From an uncultured Gemmatimonadota bacterium (GTDB lineage: Bacteria; Gemmatimonadota; Gemmatimonadetes; Gemmatimonadales; GWC2-71-9), in NCBI GenBank assembly GCA_946887295.1, contig CAMPKP010000012.1, forward strand, positions 1 to 40,636: a stretch of 40,636 nucleotides of DNA, written 5' to 3'. A program made the translations under genes and the position numbers. This document shows, one piece after another, positions 26,038-34,928 of this stretch. A model generated the notes under the pieces. The model made no database searches. It was not told where the DNA came from and saw only the letters and a list, made by a program, of their open reading frames with translations. The number at the start of each line of letters is the position of its first letter. The stretch's first letter is position 1.

Positions 26038-28084
26038 ATTCGCACCATCGCTCCGTGCCACTCTCAACCTCGCGCTGGCTGCCGCGCTCGCGCTGGTCAC
26101 CCTCGTGTCTGCGGCTGAGGCCCAGCAGGAGGCGGTCGTCGAGCAGCTGGCGCCGGTCCTCGCCGCGGAGGACTCCCGGAGCTTCCAGCCCGCCCTCTTC
26201 CGGAGCGCGCTGGTGGCGCCCGACTCGATGGTGAGGCGCCTGGCCGCCACGGCAGCCGGGCGGATCGGCGATCCTCGCGCCACGCCGCTTCTCGTGCCGC
26301 TGCTCTCGGACCCCGATAGCACCGTGCGCGTTGCTGCGGCCTTCGCGATGGGCCTCATCCGCGATACCGCCGGCGTGCAGCCGTTGATGGACCGGATCAC
26401 CGGTTTGCCGCCGCTCGACGGGCCGTCCGCACAGGAGGCGATCACGGCGCTCGCGAAGATCGGAGGTCCCAGGGTCGGCGCGTTCTTCGGTGGTATCCTC
26501 GGCGGCAGCGTCGTTCCCAGCCGGGAAGACCGGCGCCCGCTCCTGGGCCAGATCGTGGTCGAGTCGTGGCGACTGGGGGCCGATGCGCCGGTGGTCGCGC
26601 TGCTGCCCTTCCTCGAGGATACCGCGGCCGGCTTTCGGTGGCGGGCCGCGTACACGCTGGGACGGGTGCGCGCACCCGCGGCGGCGAACCGTCTCACGGT
26701 CGCGCTGCGCGATCCGGAATCCATCGTGCGGGCCACGGCGGCGCGGGGTCTGACTCGGGAGTACGCCGATTCCGCCGGTCTCGCGACCCGGAGCGTGGCG
26801 CAGCTGCTGTCGCGCGCGGCCGCGGACGTCAGCGTCCCGGTGCGGATCAACGCCTTGCGCTCCCTGGCGACCTACCGTGATTCCGCGCTCGCGTCGGACA
26901 TCGTCCCGCTGCTCGACGACCCCATTCCCAACGTGCAGGTCCAGGCGGCGATGACCGCCGGCCAGCTGGGAGGCGCGGAGGCGGCCACGGCGCTGGCGCG
27001 GATCGCGGCGGGAAAGGGGCGATTCAGCGTCCGCCGGGAAGCCCTGGTGGCGTTGGCGCGCGTGGACAGCGCCGGGTTCGCCGCGGCGGCTCCCAGGTGG
27101 CAGACGAGCACCGACTGGAGAGAGCGCGCGGCGGCCGCCGAAGGCGCAGCCGCAGCCGGGCCGGGCGCGAGCCCGTGGTTCCTGTCGGACCGTGATCCCC
27201 GCGTGATCGCGGCGGGCCTCCAGGCCTGGGCGGCCGAGACCGAGGGCGCGGATGCGCCGCTGGTGGCCGCGGCCCGGCCCCTCCTCGCCCATGCCGACGC
27301 GGCCGTACGCAGCGTGGCGGCCGACGCGGTGGGCCGCGCCGCCGAGCCCGGCGACCTCACCGCGCTGACCGCCGCCTTCCGGCGCGCCGCGCGGGACTCG
27401 TTTCCGGACGCCGCACTCGCTGCGCTGGGTGGCATCGTCGCGATCCGCCGGGCCTCGCCCGCGGCGCGCGGGCGGGTGGACCGGGAGTTCGCGGCAGCGG
27501 CCCCGCGGCCCGCCGACTACATCGTCCGCCGCTGGGCCGACGAGAACTGGCCCGAGCTGGGCGCCCGGTGGGGTCACTCGTCGCCTATCGCCACCGGACG
27601 CAGCGCGCAGGACTATCGTGATCTCATCCGCCGGTACGTGCTCGCGCCCGATTCGGTGGCCCGGCCGAGGCTCACCATCGACACCGATCAGCGCGGCCCG
27701 ATCGAGGTGGAGCTGTTCGGGCCCGAAGCCCCGATGACGGTCGCCAACTTCGTGCGGCTGGCCGAGCGGCGGTTCTTCGATGGCAACCGCTGGCATCGGG
27801 TCGTCCCCAATTTCGTCGTGCAGGACGGCGACCCGCGGGGTGACGGATTCGGCAGCCCCGGCGGTGCCATCAGGGACGAGCTCAACCCCCACCGGTACGA
27901 AGGGGCGGTGCTCGGCATGGCGCTCTCGGGTCCCGATACCGGGTCCAGCCAATGGTTCATCAATCTCAGTCCCCAGCCCCACCTCGACGGGACCTACACG
28001 GTCTTCGGCCGGGTGACCGACGGGCTGGCCACCCTCGCCCGGATCACGCAGGGAGACCTGATCCGGACGATCCGGTTGAAGTGA
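26030..28084 (+). CDS. Secreted HEAT-repeat protein with C-terminal cyclophilin domain
   Basis: A 684-residue protein with a signal peptide (about residues 11-32, ending SAAEAQ). Residues 40 to about 510 hold many ~30-residue helical repeats with HEAT character, for example VRRLAATAAGRIGDPRA, VRVAAAFAMGLIRD and VQVQAAMTAGQLGGAEA. From residue 548 it becomes a cyclophilin: PIEVELFGPEAPMTVANF, WHRVVPNFVVQDGD with the catalytic Arg, GSSQWFINL and YTVFGRV. Such enzymes isomerise Xaa-Pro bonds. The HEAT solenoid probably binds partner proteins. Location is predicted to be periplasmic. The gene lies just before a large outer-membrane protease-barrel gene, suggesting a folding helper (inference). 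Confidence 0.88.
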   Translation: MSEFAPSLRATLNLALAAALALVTLVSAAEAQQEAVVEQLAPVLAAEDSRSFQPALFRSALVAPDSMVRRLAATAAGRIGDPRATPLLVPLLSDPDSTVRVAAAFAMGLIRDTAGVQPLMDRITGLPPLDGPSAQEAITALAKIGGPRVGAFFGGILGGSVVPSREDRRPLLGQIVVESWRLGADAPVVALLPFLEDTAAGFRWRAAYTLGRVRAPAAANRLTVALRDPESIVRATAARGLTREYADSAGLATRSVAQLLSRAAADVSVPVRINALRSLATYRDSALASDIVPLLDDPIPNVQVQAAMTAGQLGGAEAATALARIAAGKGRFSVRREALVALARVDSAGFAAAAPRWQTSTDWRERAAAAEGAAAAGPGASPWFLSDRDPRVIAAGLQAWAAETEGADAPLVAAARPLLAHADAAVRSVAADAVGRAAEPGDLTALTAAFRRAARDSFPDAALAALGGIVAIRRASPAARGRVDREFAAAAPRPADYIVRRWADENWPELGARWGHSSPIATGRSAQDYRDLIRRYVLAPDSVARPRLTIDTDQRGPIEVELFGPEAPMTVANFVRLAERRFFDGNRWHRVVPNFVVQDGDPRGDGFGSPGGAIRDELNPHRYEGAVLGMALSGPDTGSSQWFINLSPQPHLDGTYTVFGRVTDGLATLARITQGDLIRTIRLK

Positions 28085-28091
28085 GGTGCCC

Positions 28092-30935
28092 ATGTCCGTC
28101 CTGAGCAGATGGTCGCTCTCGGTCTCCATCGTCGCCGCGCTGGCCGCGACCGCTCCGCCCGATCTCTCCGCCCAGTTCTTCAGCTTCGGCCAGAACAAGA
28201 TTCAGTATCGCAAGCTCGACTGGAAGATCCTCCGCGGCCCCCATGTGGATCTCTACTACTACCCCGCGGAGGCCGAGCTCGCCCCCGCCGCGCTGGCGTA
28301 CGCGGAGTCGAGCTACGACACCCTCGCGGTGCAGTTCGGGCACGACGTCGCCGAGCGCGTGCCGCTGGTGGTGTACGCGTCGCATACCGACTTCGAGCAG
28401 ACCAACATCCTCCCGTTCACGCCCCCCGAGGGCCTGCTCGGTGCGACCGACTTCCTCAAGCGGCGGGTCTCGCTGCCGTTCCGCGGCAACTTCGCGGAGT
28501 TCCGGCACACGATCCGCCACGAGATGGTGCACGTCTTCCAGCTCGATCTCCTGAGCGAGGCCTATCTCCAGTCGCCCCGGGGCAGCCGCTTCAACTTTCC
28601 GCTCTGGTGGACCGAGGGGATGGCCGAGCTCTGGTCGGGCGGCCAGGATGCGCGCGACGAGATGGTGCTGCGCGACCTGACGCTGAGCGGACGGCTGCCG
28701 ACGTTCCGCCAGCTCACCTGGGTCATGAGCGGCATCGTCTATCCGCTCGGCGGGCAGATGCACCGCTGGCTCGCCGACACGTACGGCGACTGGCGCATCG
28801 CCACGATGTACAAGGAGCAGAACCGGCACGACTCCTTCGAGGCGGCGATTCAGGCGGTCTACGGCCGGAGCCTCGACCAGCTGAGCGATGAGTTCCAGCT
28901 CGCCATGCGCCGAAGGTTCTATCCGTCGGTGGACAGCCTGGCGCCGCTCCCCCTCCTGGCCCGCGAGGTGGCGAAGCTCGCGGTGAAGCCCGTCTTCCTG
29001 CCGGACACCGCCGGCGGGGCCGGCGAGGTCGCGTACCTCTCGCCCGCCACGGGCTATGTCGCCATCTACCGTCGCGGGATCGACAGCGGGCACGTCCGCA
29101 CCGTGGTCACCGGCGGCCGCAGCGCCGAGATGGAGTCCTTTCACCCGTTCGATTCGCGGATGGATGCATCCCGGCCCGGCCTGCTCCTCTTCATCGCACG
29201 CTACGGCGATCGCGACGCCCTCGTCATATGGGATCTGAAGAAGAACAAGGTGCGGGGCCGGTACCAGTTTCCCGAGCTGGTCTCGCTGCTCTCGCCTCAG
29301 TGGATGCCCGACGGCGGGAGCATCGTGCTGAGCGGCCTGTCGGAGAACGGTGTCTCCGATTTGTACCGGGTCCAGCTTCCCCGGGGCACCCTCCAGCCGC
29401 TCACCCGCGATCGATACCAGGACCTCGATCCCACCCCCAGTCCGGACGGACGGCGCCTCGTGTTTGCCTCCGACCGCGCGTCCGACGGGCTCCGGGGCTC
29501 GGTCAACCTGTACACCCTGAGGCTCGACAGCGCCCGCATCACGCCGCTCACCGCGGGGACCTGGAAGGACGAGTCTCCCGCCTGGGCGGCCGACGGCCGG
29601 ATCTACTTCACCTCCGACCGCGACGGGGTGCTGAACGTCTTCTCGGTGGACACCCTGGGGCAGGGCCGCCGCGAGACCTCGGCCTGGAGCGGCGCGTTCG
29701 ACGGCGTGCCGCTGCCGGACGGGTCGGGCCTCCTGGTCGGCGGGTTCCACGATCTGAGCTGGAACGTGTACCGCTATCCGGTGGACACGACGGCCCGGAA
29801 GGAGCGGTTCTCGCTCGTGCCGGACCAGACGCCGGTCGCCTGGAACTGGATGACGGCGGGGGACACCGCCGGCAGCGTGACGGCCAGCAAGGAGCCCTAC
29901 CGCAGCCGGCTCTCCCTCGATCTGGCCGCCGGGGGCGCGGTGATCATCCCGGGGTACGGTGGCGCGCAGGGCGCCTTCTTCGTGATGAGCGACCTGCTCT
30001 CCGACAACATGCTCTTCGGGTCCCTCGGTTCCTTTCAGGGGCGGCGGCTCGGCAGCATTCTCTCGAACATCAATGCCAGCGTGGTCTACCTGAACCGGTC
30101 GCGGCGGGTGAACTGGGGCGTCGGGGCGTTCCGCACCAAGGGCCGGAACTTCGAGGGCGACCGGTTCGTGGCCTACGACGAGACGGCGTACGGCGCACTC
30201 GGCATCATCCGCTACCCGCTGAGCCGCTTCAGCCGGATCGAGGCAACAGTCGTCGCGGAGCACTCCGACCGGGTGGACTTCACGCTGCCGGTGGACAAGC
30301 CGCGCCGGGTCGGCTGGATCGCGTCTCACTTCCTGAGCTACGTCCACGACAACTCGCTCTGGATCAACAGCGGGCCGATAGACGGTGGTCGCCTGAGCAT
30401 CACGGCCGGCCTCTCGAACGACTTCACCAACAGCCGGTTCGACAGCTATCTGGTGAGCGCCGACTGGCGGCGCTACCTCCGGCTCGGCCGCCGGACCTCG
30501 TGGGCCCTGCGGGCGTACGGGTTCTACAGCGGGGGAGACCGCCCGCGGCGCACCAATATCGGCGGTACCCTCGCATTGCGAGGCTATCCCCAGTTCGGAT
30601 ACATCGTGGGATCGCAGGCGTACATGGCGAACCAGGAGGTCCGCTTCCCCCTTCTCACCCATCTCACCCTGGGCACTCCGCTGGGAGATCTCGACCTTCC
30701 CGAGATCCAGGGGGCCTTCTTCACCGATGTCGGCAAGGCGAGCTTCGAGACCCCGACCCAGCGGGACGTTCTGGGCAGCTATGGGATTAGCTTCCGGATG
30801 GCGCTCGGGCCGCTGGCCGTGCTGCGGCTGGACCTCGGACGTCGCTTCAGCAGCGAGAGCTTCCGCGGCTACGGCCTCGCTGCGGACCAGCGCGATCCCG
30901 GGTTCCTGAGCTTCTTCTTCGGCTATAACTACTGA
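28092..30935 (+). CDS. Outer-membrane fusion: gluzincin protease, TolB-type propeller, Omp85-like barrel
   Basis: A 947-residue protein with a signal peptide (ending near LSAQ). Residues about 25-270 hold a peptidase-MA-like gluzincin: HEMVH at 143-147 and the third ligand Glu175 in WWTEGMAELW, 27 residues on. Residues about 290-570 contain PD40/TolB-type propeller blades, such as DPTPSPDGRRLVFASDR and ESPAWAADGRIYFTSDRDG. Residues about 600-947 are a beta barrel resembling the Omp85/surface-antigen family, with LRGYP at 829-833 and a terminal aromatic strand (FFFGYNY). It is predicted to place a protease on or under the outer membrane. I chose ATG 28092 (GAGG 5 nt upstream); a GTG two codons earlier is possible. 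The next gene overlaps by one base. Confidence 0.85.
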   Translation: MSVLSRWSLSVSIVAALAATAPPDLSAQFFSFGQNKIQYRKLDWKILRGPHVDLYYYPAEAELAPAALAYAESSYDTLAVQFGHDVAERVPLVVYASHTDFEQTNILPFTPPEGLLGATDFLKRRVSLPFRGNFAEFRHTIRHEMVHVFQLDLLSEAYLQSPRGSRFNFPLWWTEGMAELWSGGQDARDEMVLRDLTLSGRLPTFRQLTWVMSGIVYPLGGQMHRWLADTYGDWRIATMYKEQNRHDSFEAAIQAVYGRSLDQLSDEFQLAMRRRFYPSVDSLAPLPLLAREVAKLAVKPVFLPDTAGGAGEVAYLSPATGYVAIYRRGIDSGHVRTVVTGGRSAEMESFHPFDSRMDASRPGLLLFIARYGDRDALVIWDLKKNKVRGRYQFPELVSLLSPQWMPDGGSIVLSGLSENGVSDLYRVQLPRGTLQPLTRDRYQDLDPTPSPDGRRLVFASDRASDGLRGSVNLYTLRLDSARITPLTAGTWKDESPAWAADGRIYFTSDRDGVLNVFSVDTLGQGRRETSAWSGAFDGVPLPDGSGLLVGGFHDLSWNVYRYPVDTTARKERFSLVPDQTPVAWNWMTAGDTAGSVTASKEPYRSRLSLDLAAGGAVIIPGYGGAQGAFFVMSDLLSDNMLFGSLGSFQGRRLGSILSNINASVVYLNRSRRVNWGVGAFRTKGRNFEGDRFVAYDETAYGALGIIRYPLSRFSRIEATVVAEHSDRVDFTLPVDKPRRVGWIASHFLSYVHDNSLWINSGPIDGGRLSITAGLSNDFTNSRFDSYLVSADWRRYLRLGRRTSWALRAYGFYSGGDRPRRTNIGGTLALRGYPQFGYIVGSQAYMANQEVRFPLLTHLTLGTPLGDLDLPEIQGAFFTDVGKASFETPTQRDVLGSYGISFRMALGPLAVLRLDLGRRFSSESFRGYGLAADQRDPGFLSFFFGYNY

Positions 30936-31645
30936 TGGCGCAACGTTTTTTGATTGACCGTGCGGCGCGGCTCGCATATCTTGGCTTGGCGCTGTCCGGA
31001 TTGGCGTGCCGGGCGGCGCCCGGCTCCGTGGTCCCCGTTTCTGCGGGCCCGGTGAGCCGGGAGGAGGTCGCCCGCTGGGTGCGCGCCACCCAGCCGGCCG
31101 AGCATCGTCTTCATCGATTCAAGTGGTTGTTCCGCGACGAGCGGTCGAGCGCGGGCGGCAGGGGCAGCGCCCGCATCGCTCCGCCGGACTCGCTGCGGTT
31201 CGATGTCGCCGGCCCGTTCGGCTCCGGAGCCGCCTCGGCCGCGGTCGTGGGCGAGCAGCCGCTGTGGGCCGAGCCGCCCGACGCGATCCAGAAGCTGGTG
31301 CCGAACTATCCGCTCATGTGGGGGATGTTCGGGGTGGCCCGGCTGCCCGACGAGAAGGCCGAGCTTCGCGGTCTGACCGACGGCGACAGGACCGCTTGGC
31401 GCTACGTCGAGGCGGGCGATACGATCGAGTACGTCCGCACCGAGGGGAAGCCGGTCAGGATGGTCACGGTGGTCCGCCGCGCCGGGGAGCTTCTCGGCAA
31501 GGCCGAGGCGACGCTCGACTCGGCGGGCGCCCCGCTCACGGCGCGGCTCACGGTGCCCAGCGCTCCGGCCCGGCTCGACCTTACCTTTCTCTCGACTTCG
31601 CAGGCCGCCTTTGCGCCTGATATCTGGGTTTCTCGCAAGCCTTAG
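30935..31645 (+). CDS. Exported LolA/LolB-like protein (function unassigned)
   Basis: A 236-residue protein with an N-terminal hydrophobic segment (YLGLALSGLAC), probably a signal peptide; the Cys could make it a lipoprotein, though the -3 residue is Gly rather than Leu. The mature part is beta-rich, with RGSARIAPPDSLRFDVAGPFGSG followed by PNYPLMWGMFGVARLP. This resembles the LolB/DUF4292 half-barrel fold that carries lipoproteins or glycolipids. No residue-level signature fixes the family. It sits between the protease-barrel and LptE, so a periplasmic carrier role is plausible. Its 3' end overlaps lptE by 35 nt. A possible promoter lies inside its first codons. Confidence 0.62.
   Translation: MAQRFLIDRAARLAYLGLALSGLACRAAPGSVVPVSAGPVSREEVARWVRATQPAEHRLHRFKWLFRDERSSAGGRGSARIAPPDSLRFDVAGPFGSGAASAAVVGEQPLWAEPPDAIQKLVPNYPLMWGMFGVARLPDEKAELRGLTDGDRTAWRYVEAGDTIEYVRTEGKPVRMVTVVRRAGELLGKAEATLDSAGAPLTARLTVPSAPARLDLTFLSTSQAAFAPDIWVSRKP
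30954..30982 (+). promoter_or_regulatory. Possible internal promoter
   Basis: TTGACC (30954-30959), 17-nt spacer, TATCTT (30977-30982), within the first codons of the LolB-like gene. It could give extra transcription of lptE and the genes after it. A hydrophobic signal-peptide coding region can create such matches by chance. Confidence 0.3.
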
Positions 31646-32117
31646 CGCTCTCGCGCTCGCCGGCTGCCTGTACGGCTTCGCCGGCGGTGGCCTGCCGCCC
31701 CACATCAAGACGGTCGCGGTTCTGCCCTTCGACAACCAGACGGCGGAGCCGACGCTCACCCAGGAGATCTCGGTCGCCGTGCGGGAGGCGGTGCAGGGCC
31801 GCCTCGGCCTCCGGCAGGCGAGCGAGCGGCAGGCCGACGCGGTGGTGCGGGGCACGATCACCCGCTACGAGCCGGACCTCCCGGTCGCCTACACCGGCGA
31901 CGAGGGGGATGGAGGGCAGGTCACGGTGACCCGCCGGCTGGTCCAGATCAGTGTCTCGGTGGAGATCCTGGATCAGGACGGCGGCAAGCCGCTGTGGGAG
32001 CGCAGCGGCCTGCTGCTGGAGGGTGACTACGATCCGGGCCAGGAAGCCGAAGGCCGCCGCAAGGCCCTCGACAAGCTGGTGACCAACATCGTGGAGGGCG
32101 CCCAGTCCCAATGGTAG
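31611..32117 (+). CDS. lptE: LPS assembly lipoprotein LptE
   Basis: A 168-residue lipoprotein with a lipobox LAGC and lipidated Cys19. The mature part begins YGFAGGGLPPHIKTVAVLPFDNQTAEPTLTQEI, the layout of LptE-type proteins (Y-x-F ... IKTVAVPxFxN). The C-terminal helix contains EAEGRRKALDKLVTNIVEGA. In the family it plugs the LptD barrel in the outer membrane and helps insert LPS. No lptD is in this window. The start is TTG 31611, needed to include the full signal peptide; it overlaps the preceding gene by 35 nt. Its stop overlaps the next ATG by 7 nt. Confidence 0.85.
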   Translation: MRLISGFLASLSALALAGCLYGFAGGGLPPHIKTVAVLPFDNQTAEPTLTQEISVAVREAVQGRLGLRQASERQADAVVRGTITRYEPDLPVAYTGDEGDGGQVTVTRRLVQISVSVEILDQDGGKPLWERSGLLLEGDYDPGQEAEGRRKALDKLVTNIVEGAQSQW

Positions 32118-32470
32118 CGCGCGGGAGGAGCCGTCACGGCGACAGCACCCTGGGGTGTCTCTTCTCCCTGCTTCTCTTCGTCGCCGCGCTGTACTATGGC
32201 GTCCACATCGGCGAGGTCTACCTCCGCTATTACCGCCTGCTCGACGCGATGCGCTTCCAGGCGCAGATCGCGCCCACGATCAAGGACAACGCGGTGATCG
32301 ACCGGAGGCTGACCGGCGCGGCGGATTCCATTCTCGGACACGCACCGCGGTTCCGGATCGATCGCGGTCCCAGGCGGATCATCATTCAGACCGAGTACAG
32401 CGACCGTGTCGAGCTGCCCTTCTTCAAGCACACCTTCCTCCTTCGCCCCCGCGCCGAAGCGCCGTTGTAG
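32111..32470 (+). CDS. Small single-pass membrane protein
   Basis: A 119-residue protein with one TM helix (about residues 14-32, LGCLFSLLLFVAALYYG) and a soluble C-terminal part of about 85 residues. The sequence EVYLRYYRLLDAMRFQAQIA after the membrane segment and the beta-strand pair IIIQTEYSDRVELPFF recall DUF4845-like proteins in layout, but I cannot assign a family. The ATG overlaps the lptE stop. The antiporter gene begins 16 nt after its stop. Role unknown; expression with lptE suggests an envelope function. Confidence 0.7.
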   Translation: MVARGRSRHGDSTLGCLFSLLLFVAALYYGVHIGEVYLRYYRLLDAMRFQAQIAPTIKDNAVIDRRLTGAADSILGHAPRFRIDRGPRRIIIQTEYSDRVELPFFKHTFLLRPRAEAPL

Positions 32471-32486
32471 GGCGCCGCGGCGGCGC

Positions 32487-33755
32487 GTGCTCGTCACTGC
32501 CGGCGTGATCGCGGCGGCGTTTCCTCTCGCCGCCGCCGCGGACGGCGTGGACGTCGCGCGGTTCTTCCTGGTGCTGGCCGCGATTCTCGTCGCGGCCAAG
32601 CTCTTCGGCGAGCTCGCCGAGCGCATCGGCCAGCCGGCGGTGCTCGGCGAGCTCCTGGCGGGAGTGCTGCTGGGCGGCAGCGTGCTCGGCATCGTTCCCG
32701 CCGGCGGGGTGGAGGCGGAGCTGATCCACGTCCTGGCCGAGCTCGGCGTCCTCCTGCTGCTGTTCGAGATCGGCCTCGAGACCGACCTGCGTGAGATGTT
32801 CCGGGTGGGTCCGGCGGCCCTCGCCGTCGCCGTGGTCGGCATCGCGCTGCCGTTCGCCTTCGGATATCTCTACTGGCGCTACGCACCCCACGCCCAGTCG
32901 GGGAGCGGTGACCTCGTCACCGCCGCCATCTTCATCGGTGCGACCCTCACCGCCACGTCGGTGGGCATCACCGCCCGGGTCCTCTCCGACATGCACCGCA
33001 TGAACACCCCCGAGGCCCGCATCATCATCGGCGCCGCCGTGATCGACGACGTGCTGGGGCTCGTGATCCTCAGCGTGGTCACCGGCGTGGCCGCGGGAGC
33101 GGCGGTGTCCTTTCTCGGCGTCCTCCGGACCCTCGGCGTCGCAGTGGGCTTCCTGGTCGTGGCCGTCATCGTCGGGCGGTTCGTCGCGCCGCGCCTGTTC
33201 GACGTCATCGTGCGCATGCGGGTACGGTATGTCCTCGTCGTGGCGTCCATCGCCTTCGCCCTCGGACTCGCCGCGCTCGCGGGACTGGCCGGCTCCGCGG
33301 TCATCATCGGCGCCTTCGCCGCGGGGCTGATTCTCTCGGGCACCAATCAGTTCGACACCATCGAGCACGAGGTCCGCCCGGTCGCCTCCATCTTCACTCC
33401 CATCTTCTTCGTCAGCGTCGGGTCGTCGGTCGATCTCTCCCTGCTGAATCCCTCGACCCCGGGCGCCCGGGCGACGCTGGTCATCGCGGGAGTGCTGACC
33501 TTCCTCGCGGTGATCGGGAAGGTCGCCGCCGGGTGGGCCGCCCCCTGGGCCAGGTTCCGGCGACTCGTGGTCGGGGTCGGCATGGTCCCGCGCGGCGAGG
33601 TTGGCCTCATCTTCGCCGACATCGGGCGCAGGTCCGGGGTGCTGGGCGACGAGGTCTTCAGCGCCGTGCTGCTGATGGTGATGGTGACCACCTTCATCGC
33701 GCCTCCGGCCCTGAAGGCGCTCTTCGCCGGCGGGACCGACGGTGCCGCATCGTGA
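32487..33755 (+). CDS. Cation:proton antiporter, Kef/NhaP-type (CPA2)
   Basis: A 422-residue integral membrane protein with about 12 TM segments. CPA-type landmarks: [24 protein letters not shown] in TM1-2, [11 protein letters not shown], and the [14 protein letters not shown] stretch followed by [11 protein letters not shown], in which the paired acidic residues (DD) carry the transported cation and proton. [13 protein letters not shown] is near the end. There is no C-terminal TrkA-N (RCK) domain, so it is a transporter core only. Ion specificity (K+ or Na+) cannot be told. I start at GTG 32487, just before the first hydrophobic stretch; GTG 32406 would extend it over the previous gene. The stop overlaps rfaE2 (GTGA). 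Confidence 0.87.
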   Translation: MLVTAGVIAAAFPLAAAADGVDVARFFLVLAAILVAAKLFGELAERIGQPAVLGELLAGVLLGGSVLGIVPAGGVEAELIHVLAELGVLLLLFEIGLETDLREMFRVGPAALAVAVVGIALPFAFGYLYWRYAPHAQSGSGDLVTAAIFIGATLTATSVGITARVLSDMHRMNTPEARIIIGAAVIDDVLGLVILSVVTGVAAGAAVSFLGVLRTLGVAVGFLVVAVIVGRFVAPRLFDVIVRMRVRYVLVVASIAFALGLAALAGLAGSAVIIGAFAAGLILSGTNQFDTIEHEVRPVASIFTPIFFVSVGSSVDLSLLNPSTPGARATLVIAGVLTFLAVIGKVAAGWAAPWARFRRLVVGVGMVPRGEVGLIFADIGRRSGVLGDEVFSAVLLMVMVTTFIAPPALKALFAGGTDGAAS

Positions 33756-34231
33756 CCTCGAGCGCGGGGAAGATTCGCAGCCTGGGGGCGGCCGCCGAGT
33801 GGCGGCGCTCGACGACCGGCCCGGTGGTCTTCACGAACGGTGTGTTCGACCTGCTCCATCCGGGACACGTCGAGCTGCTCGAGGCCGCCCGCCGCGAGGG
33901 GAATGCGCTCGTGGTCGGCCTCAACAGCGACGCGTCTGCGCGACGCCTGGGGAAGGGTGTCGAGCGGCCGGTCGTGGCGGAGGCGGCGCGAGCCCGCGTC
34001 CTCGCCGGTCTCGAGGCGGTGGACTGCGTCGTGCTGTTCGACGAGGATACACCGATGACGCTGGTGCAGGCGCTGGAGCCCGATGTCCTGGTGAAGGGCG
34101 CCGACTATTCCCGTGATCGCATCGTCGGAGCCGACTGGGTGGAGGCTCGCGGCGGCCGCGTCGTGCGAGTACCTCTGCTCGCCGGCCATTCGACTTCCGC
34201 CCTGGTGGAGCGCCTCCGTGCCCCGACCTGA
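33752..34231 (+). CDS. rfaE2: D-glycero-beta-D-manno-heptose 1-phosphate adenylyltransferase
   Basis: A 159-residue nucleotidyltransferase equal to the C-terminal half of HldE. It activates heptose 1-phosphate with ATP to ADP-heptose for the LPS core. Motifs: [19 protein letters not shown] (HxGH site), [34 protein letters not shown] and VLVKGADY. It has no kinase domain, so the HldE functions are split and a separate kinase should exist elsewhere. GTG 33752 overlaps the antiporter stop. Its 3' end overlaps the rph start by 14 nt. Confidence 0.9.
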   Translation: MTSSAGKIRSLGAAAEWRRSTTGPVVFTNGVFDLLHPGHVELLEAARREGNALVVGLNSDASARRLGKGVERPVVAEAARARVLAGLEAVDCVVLFDEDTPMTLVQALEPDVLVKGADYSRDRIVGADWVEARGGRVVRVPLLAGHSTSALVERLRAPT

Positions 34232-34928
34232 TGGCCGCGCCAACGATGAGCTTCGTCCTCTCGTGCTGGAGCGGAACGCCAACCCCTACGCCGAGGGATC
34301 CTGTCTCATCCGCATGGGCGGGACCCTGGTGCATTGCACGGCCAGCGTCGAGCCGGGCGTCCCGGGCTTCAAGAAGGGTACCGGTGAGGGCTGGGTGACC
34401 GCGGAATACGCCATGCTGCCCCGCGCAACGGTCGAGCGGACTCAGCGCGAGCGAAACGGGCCGGGCGGACGCACCCAGGAGATCCAGCGCCTGATCGGTC
34501 GCTCGCTCCGCGCCGCGATGGCCACGATGGCCTTCGGAGAGTTCACCATCCGGGTGGACTGCGATGTGCTCCAGGCCGACGGCGGCACCCGTACGGCCGG
34601 CATCAGCGGTGGCTGCGTGGCCCTGGCCGACGCCTGCGCCTGGCTCGCCGCCAAGACCGGCATCCCCTCGCCGTTCGGAAGTCTGGTGGCCGCGGTGTCC
34701 GTCGGCATCGTGGACGGCGAGGAGCGGCTCGATCTCGCGTACCTCGAGGATCGCGACGCGGCGGTCGACTCCAACGTCGTCATGCTGCATCCGGCGAGCT
34801 ATGTGGAAGTGCAGGGCACGGGCGAGCACGGCACGTTCTCCCGCGGTCAGCTCGAGACCCTGCTCGACCTGGCGGAGCGGGGAATCACCCGGATCTTCGC
34901 CGCCCAGGAGAGGGCGCTGGGCTGGTGA
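34218..34928 (+). CDS. rph: Ribonuclease PH
   Basis: A 236-residue phosphate-dependent 3'-5' exoribonuclease that trims tRNA 3' ends. It has the family order: start [47 protein letters not shown], the Arg-rich [16 protein letters not shown], and [22 protein letters not shown], with the phosphate-binding Arg and catalytic Asp region. GTG 34218 fits the usual short N-terminus and overlaps rfaE2. The stop overlaps rdgB (GTGA). The rph-rdgB pair is frequent in bacteria. Confidence 0.95.
   Translation: MPRPDGRANDELRPLVLERNANPYAEGSCLIRMGGTLVHCTASVEPGVPGFKKGTGEGWVTAEYAMLPRATVERTQRERNGPGGRTQEIQRLIGRSLRAAMATMAFGEFTIRVDCDVLQADGGTRTAGISGGCVALADACAWLAAKTGIPSPFGSLVAAVSVGIVDGEERLDLAYLEDRDAAVDSNVVMLHPASYVEVQGTGEHGTFSRGQLETLLDLAERGITRIFAAQERALGW

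Noticed and set aside
28044..30977. Long antisense open frame over the protease-barrel gene.
   Set aside because: Same GC effect; no motif, no start signal, and the plus-strand protein has clear domains.
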